Positions 46,613-56,990 of a DNA stretch of 64,000 nt are shown here, piece by piece. The stretch is from Ceratopteris richardii. Taxonomy: Eukaryota > Streptophyta > Polypodiopsida > Polypodiales > Pteridaceae. Numbering within the stretch: the stretch's first letter is position 1; each line of letters opens with the position of its first letter. A program made the translations under genes and the position numbers. The notes beneath the pieces are model-generated. The model saw nothing but the letters and a program-made list of their open reading frames with translations. It had not been told where the DNA came from and ran no database searches. Where the stretch lies: positions 16,237,267 to 16,301,266 of the forward strand of contig CM035431.1 of assembly GCA_020310875.1 (NCBI GenBank), in the 5' to 3' direction.

Positions 46613-46677
46613 TTGCTCTCGTCCAGATCTCGGCACAAATGTGCCGGGAGAAATCGATTTTTTTTTTAACATTCGAG

Positions 46678-46760
46678 AGCGTCGCTTATGCGACGCTCAG
46701 GAAAGGACGTCCCATATGCTACACTATCTAGTTTGCCACCATCGCAAATAAGCGACGATG
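46678..46760 (+). repeat. CACTA right subterminal palindromes
   Basis: AGCGTCGCTTATGCGACGCT (46678-46697) is a palindrome with 8-bp arms and a TTAT centre. CATCGCAAATAAGCGACGATG-like sequence at 46740-46760 is a second, looser one. Just upstream, CGGCACAAATGTGCCG (46631-46646) is a short hairpin. Confidence 0.8.
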
Positions 46761-46798
46761 CTCATTTTTTTTTTTCAATTTGGGGGCGTTGCGACACC

Positions 46799-46816
46799 CC
46801 CCTATTTCTTGTAGTG
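46799..46816 (-). repeat. CACTA right terminal inverted repeat
   Basis: On the minus strand it reads CACTACAAGAAATAGGGG, the canonical plant CACTA end. Confidence 0.85.
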
Positions 46817-46819
46817 AAT

Positions 46820-47068
46820 GCATCTAGATTTTGTATCACACCTTCAATAGGGGACAATTTCCTTGACTCAATATTTTAATATTTCTTCTTAATATATTAA
46901 TGTACAACTATAGATTTTCATAGTCATTAGGATGTTCACGTCCATCATATGACCCCCTAACACTTGAGCATACGAAGAGGGTCACTTGACTCCTTTGGCA
47001 TTATCTTAGTCAGCAATCAGCATTGGTCGTCCAAATCACCATTGACTTCCCAATGGGAAAATCCATAT

Positions 47069-47137
<69 letters not shown>

Positions 47138-47645
47138 TGGCAAACTCACTTGATCTCTTTCTATGCATAAGAGCCTCACTCTATTATTGAGAAATTTGAG
47201 AAGAAAACGAACTGCACAGAAAGCTAGAGAAATCAATGAGCTAAGTGCCTCCTTTATGCAAATCGGAGGGCCTTTGATAGATCATAGTCGTTAGTGCCTC
47301 TTGTTTCCGAATCGGAGGGTCTGTGCTCAATCATAATCGTTAGACCTTCCTGCTTCCTATCTCAAGTAAAGGGTGGAGATAGCATTTGTGGTAACAAATA
47401 GTGGTGGTTGCTCCATGTCTTGTCCGAAATTTTCTCAAGCCATGGAATTAAACGGATGTAGAAGAATCTTCACATGGAATTAATTTAGGATGGAAGCATA
47501 TATACCATAACCGCGGAATTTCAAATCGACCATAAACGTTTGGCTCATGCGAAATTCTTCTATATTTGCATATGCGGAATTTCAAGTCGACCACTCAGCA
47601 GTAAGGAAGAAGCCAACGGCTGTATTTAGGGTGATGAACGTACTT
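46820..47645. other. Intergenic region with small tandem repeats
   Basis: No gene seen. A 49-bp unit (AGTGCCTC...AATCGGAGGG...ATCATARTCGTT) is duplicated at 47244-47292 and 47293-47341. A GCGGAATTTCAARTCGACCA segment occurs at about 47513 and 47573. The last 40 bp (47606-47645) match 50183-50225 and are the edge of a host repeat split by the insertion that follows. Confidence 0.7.
47073..47135 (+). repeat. TA microsatellite
   Basis: A run of TA repeats 63 bp long. Confidence 0.97.
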
Positions 47646-48190
47646 CCGGCCCTCAGTCGCGAAGGACGCTCTGGCCCGCCCGCGATGGACGCTCCCGCCC
47701 ACCCCCGATGGATGTACAGGCCCACGATGGACACTCAGGCCACACCTCCCGTCAGTCGCGATGGATAGAGAGCCGTTCTGTCAATCGCGCGCCCTCTGCC
47801 AGCTCAGCATGTCAATCGCGCGCCCTCTGCCAGCTCAGCATGTCAATCGTGCAAAGCCCAGCACTCGCATTTTGTCAATCGTGACAGACGAAAAGGTCTA
47901 TCAATCGTAAGCTTTTCCAGTCAGTCGCGACGCTCGTCAATCGCGATGGATGAAAACGTCTCATAGTAAATGCACCCACCCACAATATGAGGTCCCGCAC
48001 GACCGACAGAACTGGACAACCGCGATTGATAGAAGCCCCGGCGTCACCCGCGATGGACAGAACGATGGACGGTGCACGATGGACCCAGCCAGGCAGTTAA
48101 TCGCGATTGATAGAAGACTGGGCGATGGACAGAACGCCGATTGATTGGGGCCGATGCACGATGGACAGAGCCTCAGCGTCTCATGCGATG
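47646..48190. repeat. GC-rich array of a 10-bp motif in both orientations
   Basis: GTCARTCGCG-type motifs (about 9, mostly 47650-47945) and their reverse-complement-like form CGCGATGGAC/CGCGATTGAT (about 12, mostly 47681-47732 and 48021-48193) fill 545 bp. A 31-bp unit starting GTCAATCGCGCGCCCTC is exactly duplicated at 47780-47810 and 47811-47841, with a partial third copy. The stretch is much more GC-rich than its surroundings. It joins the LINE frame at about 48190 without a clear border. Confidence 0.8.
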
Positions 48191-49810
48191 GACATTCTTG
48201 CATTTTGTGAAGCCTCTGGATCCATAATCAACCACTCTAAGACCGCTTTTAGAGCTATTGGTGGGTCACAGCCCGACCTTCTCATTGATCATGGCTGTCA
48301 AATCATTCCGCAGGGCCAAATTTTTCGGCTTCTTGGGATTCCCTTGGGGTTTGGTGTCTCTATGGAACAGCGGTGGAACTGGGTGCTTGCCAAACTCGAA
48401 AAGAAGCTTAACTATTGGAGAGGTATGCAAATCAATCTTGCTGGTCGTGCTATGGTTATCAACACGTTCCTGTTATCATCTACCATTTATTTCCTTTCTT
48501 GCTGGAGACCGAAAGAGCAAGATCTATCCAAACTGGATAGTATTTGTAGAAACTTCCTTTGGACGGGCGACCACAATAGGAGGGGGGTGCCTAAAATCAA
48601 ATGGTCCATCTGCACCAGCCATAGAGATAGTGGGGGACTTGGTATCATGGACATTGGGTGCATGGCTAACAAACTGTCGGCCAAATGGATGATTAAGGCT
48701 TGGTGCAACGGGGAGGCCTCGTGGGCCAAGCTGATCTTTAGAAACAAGAATGAGTTGGCGCTCATGGGTTTCCCAAATTGGAAGAATCTTGACATCTTGA
48801 CCTTGCTGTTTTCCCCGATCCCCGTCTTCCTGAAAGGCTCTAATCTGGTGTGCTCCCTTTGGAAGATTTGGAATAAAGTCAAAAGCTTCACAAGAATAAG
48901 TGAAGACTGGAAGTGGGCTGCCGGTATCAGACAAAACGACTCTATCTGGTTTCCGATCCATGGCATCCGGGGTGTGGAATCTTGGAACACTCAAAATGCC
49001 AAGAAGCTATGGAACAAAGGCTTCAAAAAATGGAAACATCTCTGGAAATAAGACACCAACTGCTGGATCAACTTTGAGGATATTGACCCTAGCATCAACA
49101 TTTCGCATGAAGAATGGAACACTTTGCAAAGCAGATGTCTCGCCTGGGACTGACACAAAGTTTGCCTTCTCATGGGACACGACATGTCGAGCTCGCTTGG
49201 TCTCAAATGGCACAATGGGAATAGTCTATCAAAAATCCCGAACATCAAAGAAACGATCGACTATCAGGTTAACCTCAACAAAAAGTGGTGCCTGTCATGG
49301 ACGCGGCTTCGGTGGGACATGAAGTTCATGGCTATCTGGCACCCCCTCATAGAAATCAAAAAGTCTGTCCTCTTATGGCAAATTCTTCATCATGGAATCT
49401 GGACCAACCTTAAGGCTAGCAAAATTTGTGGGATCCCTCCCTGGTGCAAACGCTGCCACCGGTCTATCGAAGATGTTTCACACATCTTCTTTACCTGCCC
49501 CAACTCCAACAGACTCTGGCAGGTGGTTGGAAAGAGAATTAGACTTCAAAAACGTCTCAGTTGGCAGCAAGCCCTGCTGGGAGAAGCGATCGGCTGCTCC
49601 GCGACTCTCTGGAACGCCATCAGAGGGGAGGTCCTATGGAAAATCTGGCGGGAAAGATGTGCTTTCAACTTCGGTGACTCCCCCAAGGAGTGGTCAATTG
49701 AGAAATCGCTGTTCCTCCTTGGCAAAAGGATTGTCAACTGTAAAAAATCCCCCCCCTTTAGGCATCATCAAGTACTCCTTTTGATCGATAACAAGCTTAA
49801 ACCCAAGTGA
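48189..49810 (+). pseudogene. LINE (non-LTR) reverse transcriptase C-terminal part with zf-RVT
   Basis: One frame runs from about 48189 to 49810 with two stops (49049-49051 and near 49152). It starts after the catalytic RT palm, at FCEASGSIINHSKT, typical of plant L1-like RT (conserved SG..IN..K block). It continues FRLLGIPLGFG, LNYWRGMQINLAGRAMVI and FLWTGDHNRRGVPKIKW. The zf-RVT region at about 49330-49550 reads WHPLIEIKKSVLLWQILH, then CKRCHRSIEDVSHIFFTC with the Cys/His pattern. The catalytic FADD-type motif and the endonuclease are missing, consistent with 5' truncation on insertion. An RT whose palm is lost cannot work. Confidence 0.92.
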
Positions 49811-50003
49811 GCCCCACATGAGGGTGATGAGAGGGTAATTAACCTTCTTTGTAATGTCATCTAAGCTCTGTAAAAGCTTCCCCTGCTTTGTGGGATTTGG
49901 GGGGTCCCGTGGGCACTAGTCCCCTTCTCTTGTACTTTTCTTTATTTAATTCAAGTCCGGGAGAGTAGGCTAATGCCGAACTTCCTTTATATTAAAAAAA
50001 AAA
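49811..50003 (+). mobile_element. LINE 3' UTR and poly(A) tail
   Basis: A 3' UTR of about 180 bp ends TTATATTAAAAAAAAAA, the 3' tail of the LINE. After it the host repeat resumes (GCAAAGCTCATAAGGG). A clean target duplication could not be matched to the left side. Confidence 0.8.
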
Positions 50004-50004
50004 C

Positions 50005-50340
50005 AATGCAAAGCTCATAAGGGACATTATGTTAACCTTTACCTCTTCAATTAATTCAAAACAAACAGTGATTCACTTCATTATACATGGAGGGCATTCC
50101 AACGCGTGGGGCGCTTTCAACAACAAAAAGAAAAAAGATGAACAGAAAGAAAAGTTTTACTTATCTGTCAATCTAGAGAAGAAGTCAACGGCTGTATTTA
50201 GCTGGGTGATGAACATATCTTCCGTCAACAGTGTAAAAGCTCATAAGGATCATCATGTCAACCTTCAACTCTTTAAAAAAATCACTGACTCACTTGAATA
50301 AATGTGGAACGCTTTCATAAACAGAAAGAAAAAGTACACT
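50005..50340 (+). repeat. Diverged tandem repeat, unit about 228 bp
   Basis: GCAAAGCTCATAAGGGACAT...CGCTTTCAACAACAAAAAGA (from about 50008) is repeated in diverged form from about 50237 (AAAGCTCATAAGGATCATCA...CGCTTTCATAAACAGAAAGA). The AGAAGTCAACGGCTGTATTT junction piece (50180) recurs at 47603, so the LINE insertion split one unit. From 50340 to 50649 nothing is recognised. Confidence 0.75.
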
Positions 50341-50649
50341 AACTCTGAATCTGAACACTGTTAATCTATATACAGAGGTCCGATAGAACGAAAAGATATA
50401 CGAAGACGGCCATTAGTTCAACATTCTAGTTGTGTACAATCAGTATTAAACTGTTGTTGAAACTGCTGCAAGAAAACATCTTATATTATTGATCTACCAT
50501 TGTGGCGTCTTATTTTCAACTATTTCTTGATGCAGCACCGAAGAAATCTTTTTTCCTAATAGACCTAAGTTCTGTTTGGCTTTTACATAGCTATGTAGTA
50601 TGAAGTCAGGTGTAGCGTACTCGCGTGACATACACGCGAAATACTCTGC

Positions 50650-51057
50650 TTAGAAGTAGAAGCACTCGTAATGAATTCCACAGTCGCCATACTCAACATG
50701 TGCGCCAAGGGCATTGTAGCATATGCCCCATATGTCCATGGAGAGCTGACGGAGGCACGCTTCACAGGAAGAAGGAGAGCAATATGCCTGACAGTGGGCC
50801 TCTCCGAACGCCGGAGCGTACTCTCCACCGATGCGGGTCTTGAAGTAGAGCTGAGGAGTGTACGGAGCATTCGCGGCCAGCTCCTCGAGAAGAAAGCCCA
50901 AGTGCCCCCAGAATTGGCTCCCCTGCGGGATGCCGCGTGGATCGCATGTCTTCGACAGCACTACTGCATTGTTCGCCTGTACCGTGTAAGAAGTCATGAA
51001 GATGCAAGCATGAGTGACTCCAGCCAGTACAAGAAGGAAGCATGCATTCCTATCCAT
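50650..51057 (-). CDS. Ginkbilobin-2-like secreted antifungal-type protein (Gnk2/stress-antifungal domain)
   Basis: A single-exon 135-codon frame starts at ATG 51057; the two codons before it are GTG ATC. Residues 1-28 are a signal peptide (hydrophobic CFLLVLAG, cleavage likely after TVQA), so the mature protein starts NNAVV. One Gnk2 domain fills the rest, with the hallmark C-x8-C-x2-C at C89, C98 and C101. C38, C113 and C126 complete the usual six, and C93 and C132 are extra. Length matches single-domain Gnk2 proteins, which bind mannose and inhibit fungi and are secreted in seeds. Of the three mannose-contacting positions recalled for ginkgo Gnk2 (Asn, Arg, Glu), this protein has D39, H120 and E131, so binding may be altered. 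It is the only intact host-like gene here and is flanked by mobile DNA; expression is unknown. Confidence 0.9.
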   Translation of the reverse strand: MDRNACFLLVLAGVTHACIFMTSYTVQANNAVVLSKTCDPRGIPQGSQFWGHLGFLLEELAANAPYTPQLYFKTRIGGEYAPAFGEAHCQAYCSPSSCEACLRQLSMDIWGICYNALGAHVEYGDCGIHYECFYF

Positions 51058-51199
51058 GATCACAGTTCACAATATGGCTTACTACGCAATACTAAAGAAT
51101 TCTGATCCTTCGGATCCTTAGGTTAGCAATGGATAAGCCTGCGTGTTGTCAGAACTCTGCACTCGATGGGCGATAGGGGTATCTCCTCATCACGCCGGA

Positions 51200-51206
51200 T
51201 TATATA
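51200..51206 (-). promoter_or_regulatory. TATA box candidate for the Gnk2-like gene
   Basis: The minus strand reads TATATAA within CAGTATATAATCCGGC, about 140 bp before the ATG. Confidence 0.5.
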
Positions 51207-51209
51207 CTG

Positions 51210-52400
51210 TCTACAAAGAATATGGGTCCACCGCGCAGAGTACCATTTCTGCTTCCTCATACTCAGTTGGTAAATCCGTGTACGCATGAAGGTCTTTCCT
51301 ACTTTCCAATTGTCAGGCGCAGAAAAAACTCGCGCCGCCTACGCCCATCGCCTTAGTGTGCAGCCTTCTTGGCCAGGCGGGAGATTCTGTCAACGCAACA
51401 TGGCCATTCTCTCTCTCATATGACGGGATAATGGATTCATTCCATTGTCTTCGCGCAGTGTGGCACCTCAAATGACATTGGTGAATCATGAACCGCTTTT
51501 GATTAGTTGGATAATTGCACGCATCGATACGTCATCCTGAGATCAGTCCATCGTCACTGCAGTTGAGCTCCCATGAGAAGCGTGAATAGATCTTCAAGGA
51601 GCTTGACAATTTTTTTTTCATACATACGAAGGGCTTATGGATATGTCAGCTCCATCTTGTTGCTCTGATTGGTAAGTTATTGGATGTCTTTACAGCAGGC
51701 ACGCACATGAAAGCATTGTTCGTCTGCAGAATATCCATGAGCTTTCACCCGCTAGTTGTTATTTTTAAGAATTTCGATCGTAGAGATCTACTTTCCCGTT
51801 AAACTTGAAGTAATTGAAAATACAACTGAAGGCGACCATACCACTTGACTTATGGATCCAATATCCCACAAAACAGTGCGTGGGTAGGATTACAAAGCCC
51901 TCAGTTCGCTTTTAGAATTGGGAAAGGGACAGTCGTAAAGCCAGACGAGAGATCTCACACTCCTTCGACTAGTTAACTGGTTTAGATTTCTCATCAAGAA
52001 CGATGAGGGTGTCCCTCTGCTGAAATATCTACCAACGGATGGGAGAGAGTTCGAAGACCTATAGATCAAGACATCGTCTAGCCCATTATCGATCAATTTA
52101 TTACAAGTTAAGGCATTCGGATTCAGTAATTTTAGCATTTTCCCATCATGACTTTCTTGTTTTTACTTACATCCTTCTACGTTATTTATAGTTGTATCCG
52201 AGCTTAGATACGGTGATGTAACATAGATGAGTGAGACTTTCGCTAGGTTAGGCATGTGTTAAGTAAGGGGACATTGCGAAACTTGACTCATGCAATGCAA
52301 TGAGTGAGCAAAGAGGGGTCTCTTCCGTTTCATGTGTAAAAATGTAGTATTTTTTCTTCATGGTTATTTTTTAATATCTTCAAGTTGATATTTAGCATTA
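51210..52400. other. No gene recognised
   Basis: Upstream region of the Gnk2-like gene, then mixed sequence. An 82-codon frame at 51890-52138 (minus) has no recognisable family. Promoter elements may lie in the first few hundred bases. Confidence 0.5.
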
Positions 52401-52810
52401 TTAACTTGCATTGATCATAACTAAACAACAATGCTCTATCATGCAAGCAATAAAGAGTCCCTTTATTTGTTTAACAATCAACCTAGAGCCTTTGATAAGC
52501 TTCCATGACACCTTCTCAAAGATGGTACTATATCCATGCATATCCATTTGCCCAATAGACAAAAGGCTTTTGTTGATGCTTGGTACATACTTTGCATCAT
52601 GCAGAACTAGCTCATTAGTGCCATCTACAATGAGATGCACTATGTGAATACCCTCAATCGAACAAGCTTGTTATTTCCAAGATATACATGTCCATGGCTG
52701 CCTCCAAGAAAGGTAGTAGAACACTCCTTAATAGGAGTAACATGAAAGGATACACCTAAATCCAAAATCCATTTGTGACAAAGCATCATTTACACATGGT
52801 TTCCTCATTC
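52401..52810 (-). pseudogene. pol: Copia protease fragment of another family
   Basis: The minus strand reads KWILDLGVSFHVTP near 52770, a decayed copia protease site (usually DSGASFHVT), then GHVYLGNNKLVRL. After a shift, GTNELVLHDAKYVPSINKSL and LLSIGQMDMHGY continue the protease-to-integrase linker. Both sides are cut off. It is not family A, B, C, E or H. Confidence 0.75.
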
Positions 52811-52855
52811 AAAATACACCATCAAAGATAAGATTGGGGTTATTCAAAAGTGAAA

Positions 52856-52905
52856 CACCTCGATGGTCCTAGTGTGTTCACACAAATCACTACCGAAATA
52901 TATCT
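52856..52905 (-). repeat. Copia A copy 3, 3' LTR fragment
   Basis: The minus strand reads GATATATTTCGGTAGTGATT...CACTAGGACCATCGAGG, the first 50 bp of an A LTR without its TGTT. It is then cut off against the copia protease scrap. Confidence 0.75.
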
Positions 52906-52909
52906 CTTG

Positions 52910-54230
52910 AAGCAGAGCCTTTGTGAAAAGATCTATAATGTTATCCTATGTGGGCACATATGCCAAACTGATCTCCCCAATAGAGAACCTCTCCCTAACA
53001 TAATGATAACTGAAGATGGTGATGGCAGAAGACTGATCAACAACCAAATCAGTGAAAAGGCATCTGAGCACACACACACACACACTCAATAGTCACTATG
53101 AAAGCTTTCTTATACTCAACCTTACAACTAGAAGAGGCCACAATAGGCTACTTCTTGCTCAACCAAGATCTGCATGACCTACCAACCATGAAGCAAAAAC
53201 CACTAGTGGATATAGTAGTGTCATAGCAATGAGCCAAGTCAGAGTAAAAAAAACCATGTAAATCTCATGGTACTGATCCCTCCTTGGGATAAAACAATCC
53301 AAGTAGTTGCGTACCATTCAAGTAGCGAAAGATGTGCTTAACTGCATGCCAATGATTGATACTTGGGAAATGCATAGGCATGCTCATCTTAGAGATAACA
53401 AATTGAATATTATGCTGAGTTATGCATAAGTAAATCAAACTTCCAACATCCTGTTGATAGACAACGACATCAAATGCATCTCCAACATCATGAATAGTCA
53501 ATCACAAACCTATTTCCATAGGAGTGGCAATAGGTTTGCAATCTTCAAGCTAAAAATTATGATGCAATAATATTTTATTTGACATAAAGCTATTCCCCCA
53601 TGAGCTTGCATAAACTGAATGCCTTAATAATGATACAAATGCCCCCAAATCTGACAATGTCTCAAAAGAGGCATACAAATCAGCTTTAAAATCAACAATA
53701 TGCTTCTCATTAGGACCAATGAGAAACATGTCATCAACATGGACAACAATGATGAGAAACACATCATTTTCATGCTTAACATATAAGCTTCTCTCAGTTG
53801 GGCTGTTCTCAAAACCATGTGCAATCAAGTAGGCATGTATCTTTTCATACCAAGCAAGTGGTGCTTGCTTTAAAGCATATAATCCCTTTTTCAACCTACA
53901 CACTTTGTTTTCATGCCCTTTCTGCACAATACCACATTGCTAAAAAAACACTCACATCTTCATGTACGCCGCCATTCAAAAATACAATTTTAATGTCCAA
54001 TTGATGTACATTCCAACCATGATGAGCTACAAGTGCATACATGCTAGGAATAATGATCACTCGGAATGTGGCCGCAAAGGTCTCATCAATATCAATGTGT
54101 CTCTCTTGAGCATAACCTTTTTCAACAAGCCTAGCTATATACATGTCAATTGCTCCATTAGGCTTATGCTTCAACTTGTATACCCATTTTTTCCCAATGG
54201 AATTTTGGCTTGGAGGCAAACCTTATAACC
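52910..54230 (-). pseudogene. pol: Copia A copy 3 reverse transcriptase and RNase H
   Basis: RT starts near 54219 (SIGKKWVYKLKHKPNG, ARLVEKGYAQ, LDIKIVFLNGG). After a break, RLKKGLYALKQAPLAWYEK and VHVDDMFLIGPNEKH give the active-site region (VDD retained) near 53740. The thumb and RNase H follow in broken frames (GSLIYLCITQHNIQFVIS; NGTQLLGLFYPKEG). The final tail (PTxDNIIDLFTKAL-like) is near 52920. Confidence 0.85.
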
Positions 54231-54559
54231 ACCAGGTACCATTCTTCATAATAGCATCATATTTTGATTGCATAATAGCCATCCGATTTCCTAAATTTTA
54301 TGCTTTGGCAAAAGAAACATGGTCATTCTCATCAGTAAGACTAGAGGCATCCATTGCATAGCAATCTAATGCAAAAGAAGCACTATGAGAGCCTCAACGA
54401 GTAAGATATGATAAAGGTGCATCTAGTTTGCTATCTCATAAAGTCTACACTAGCCATTTGGGCATAGATTTTGCCTCTCCTATATTATCCCTCTCATTAA
54501 CAAGTGCATCATGTAAATTGGCATAAAAATGGAATGGTCTACATCATCATGTGAAACCT

Positions 54560-55960
54560 ATAAAGGATAAGAAATTGCCTCATTCGGACAAGCACTTGAT
54601 TGTCCACTTGTAAAAAGAGGTAGCAAAGTCTCTTGCACATCTTTGGAGCTAACTCATGTCTCCTTAGTACATGAAAGTGATGGTCAAATTGTGTCTTCTA
54701 CAAAAGCAACATCACGACTAACCAAAATGCATTTAGTCCCAAAAAAATACAATTTTATTGCTTTATGATCCAATTTTTGCATTGTTGTTGATGCATGAAT
54801 GGACATGCCAAGAAACCAAAGACATGAAAATGAGGAGTAGATGGCTTGTGAACATGCCAAGCCTCATATGGATTCATAGAGTATAGTGCTTTGGTGGGAC
54901 ACTTCTTAAGTCCATATGTTGCACACATAACAGCCTCAAGCTAGAAGCTATGTGGTAAAGCTTGACTTTTGACCATAAACCTCATCATTTCCATGAGAGA
55001 CCTATTCTTTCTTATAACAAATCCATTCTATTGAGGTTATATATGGCATAGTACACAATTGCTTATCCCACATTTAGTCAAAAATGCATTAAAATAAGAA
55101 GACATGTATTTCCATCATCGATCAGAATGAAGGGTGCCCATTTTACATGCTCATACAATTTTAGCCATTACTAGAAGCTATTTGAAGCACATAAAACTTC
55201 AAACTTTAATTTCAATGGATAAACCCATGCATGCCTGGAAAAATCATCAATAAAAGTCACAAAGTAAAGGTAGTTCCCCAAATAAGATGTTTGCATAGTA
55301 CCATAAACATCACTGTGAACAAGCTACAACTTCTTATTAGCACATACTGAACAATCTTTTGGGAAGGAGGAATGCTGCATTTTGCCCAAAATAAAGCCTT
55401 CACATATATGTTTACGAGGTGCCTCATGTTTGGATAGAGATAACACCATTTCAAATTTCTATAAGAGTAGAACACTAGCAAAATTCAGAGGACCAAAGCG
55501 TGCATGCCGAGCTTTGCATCTGAGATAGTCTGAGAATCTTCAACTGCACATGCTGAATCGCTCCTAGATTTTGCATAGTCTATGAGATTATACATGCCAC
55601 ACATTAAAATGCCAGAAGCAATAATAACATTGCCATTTTATAGATCATGAATTTTACATCCGTCATCAAAAAAATTTGACAACCAAGCTGATCATGGCTA
55701 ATACTGAAAATGACAACAAATGTTTTCTTGATCCCTGACACAAACAAAGAATTTGACAATGTGAAAGAAATACCATCAAGAGCAGTGAGAATGATCTTAC
55801 CAACTCTGGCTATAGGATAAGAGGAGTTGTTAGACATGTGATAGTATTCCTTGTACGTGCTGACTCAAGTGAACTGAAGAAACTATGCTACGAGGTAATA
55901 TGTTTGGTTGAACCACTATCAAGGTACCAAACATCTTAGTCTACTACAAACATATGTTAT
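54560..55960 (-). pseudogene. pol: Copia A copy 3 protease and integrase
   Basis: The protease-linker segment (SYPIARVGKIILTA; FTLSNSLFVSGIKK) is at 55837-55604, with the active site just upstream near 55930 in a broken frame. The integrase zinc block and core fragments (55500-55000) and the C-terminal block (54900-54700) can be followed by similarity to copy 2, but every frame is broken. Confidence 0.78.
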
Positions 55961-56039
55961 TCAAGACAAGATGGGTCATAGCTGCAAACAGTAGTAAAGG
56001 CCCGTTCTTCATTTTGCATAAGATTAGTAGACTCTGATT

Positions 56040-56990
56040 TAGGTATAGAGGCTTCTCCAACAACCATTCCAATTTCTTTCTTCTTTGCCTCTTTTATAGC
56101 AATTTTTGGACAAATCTTTATGACATGATCATTTCCTTTACATTATTTGCAAAATTGTTTATGCTTTTCAGTTTTTTTTCTCGTCTTGGTCTTCCTTTTT
56201 TGATTGTGTAGAATTAAGATATTTCTACTTACTAGTAGATGAGATCCATTTACCTTTGCCCTTTTGAGTAACTAAGAAAGCTTGATCTGCAACAAGCATA
56301 ATGGGTCTGTTCTGCCTAGATTGATCTTCTTGTAATAAAACAAAGAACAACTCTTCAAATGTTCAGACATTTGGATTTCCTTTCATCATCAACCAAAGAG
56401 TAGAAGAAAAACTCTAATATGAATATGGAAGACCATTAAGAACAATCTGCATAAGTGAACTATCTAGAAAGACTTCATCTATAGAAAGCAACTACAGTTC
56501 TTTTAAATCTTTGATCTTTGTCAAAAAATGTCCATAGAATCTCCTTCATTCATATGCTCATTGTCTAGTTATTTTAAGAGGTAAGCAACATAAGCCTCAA
56601 TTCTTTCCTGGTATGATGTAATAAGTGTATCCCAACCATCTTTTTTTTTGTTTTGCAAGAGTGAATGTGAGGGATAATGGCACGTTTGATAGGAAAAGCT
56701 ATCAATGAACGTGCCTCTGCATCTCTGTTATCCCATGGAAGTTGCTCTACAGAAGGTGCAGAAGGAACCACAACACAAATAGGAATTTGAAGAGTGTCAT
56801 CTTCAATGCCATCTGTATCACCTTCAATAACTATAATTGCATGTGTGGTATGCCATTTCTCAACACCTTACACAATATTCCATAGTCCTTTTGCCACCAA
56901 TACATGACACATCATATATGGCCACAAATTGGTACTATCCAAGATGTCCTCAATAGCCAACATATAGAATACATCATTACTTTCAACCAT
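56040..56990 (-). pseudogene. gag: Copia A copy 3 gag
   Basis: The start ATG at 56990 matches copy 2. The UBN2-type region is broken by several stops; VPSAPSVEQLPWDNRDAEA at 56771 matches copy 2 VAPTVEQIRWDGRDA. A TAG after TSK near 56225 lies at the same place as in copy 2. Confidence 0.8.

Larger units (their letters stand above)
41264..46816. mobile_element. CACTA (En/Spm-type) DNA transposon carrying a host gene fragment
   Basis: The left end reads CACAACAAGGAATACGGG; the right end, reverse-complemented, reads CACTACAAGAAATAGGGG. These are inverted ends of the plant CACTA type. AAT lies directly outside both ends (41261-41263 and 46817-46819), fitting the 3-bp target duplication of this superfamily. 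Subterminal GTCGCTTATGCGAC-type repeats occur at both ends, also typical. I could not identify an intact transposase, so the element is probably non-autonomous. Interior: hairpin, CA-rich field, DCD gene fragment, GT-rich field, CT runs. Confidence 0.82.

Noticed and set aside
45566..46731. 318- and 245-codon frames reading CVCVYVC
   Set aside because: Same compositional artefact in the GT field.
48107..48188. N-terminal extension of the LINE frame into the motif array
   Set aside because: Encodes only repeats of the CGATGGAC motif (MDR-type); not part of RT.
48258..49322. Overlapping frames on both strands inside the LINE
   Set aside because: Shadows of the RT/zf-RVT frame.
51058..51063. 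Start of the Gnk2-like protein two codons upstream
   Set aside because: That start is GTG; the ATG at 51057 gives a normal signal peptide.
50671..51105. 144-codon plus-strand frame opposite the Gnk2-like gene
   Set aside because: Antisense shadow; the minus strand has the recognisable domain and signal peptide.
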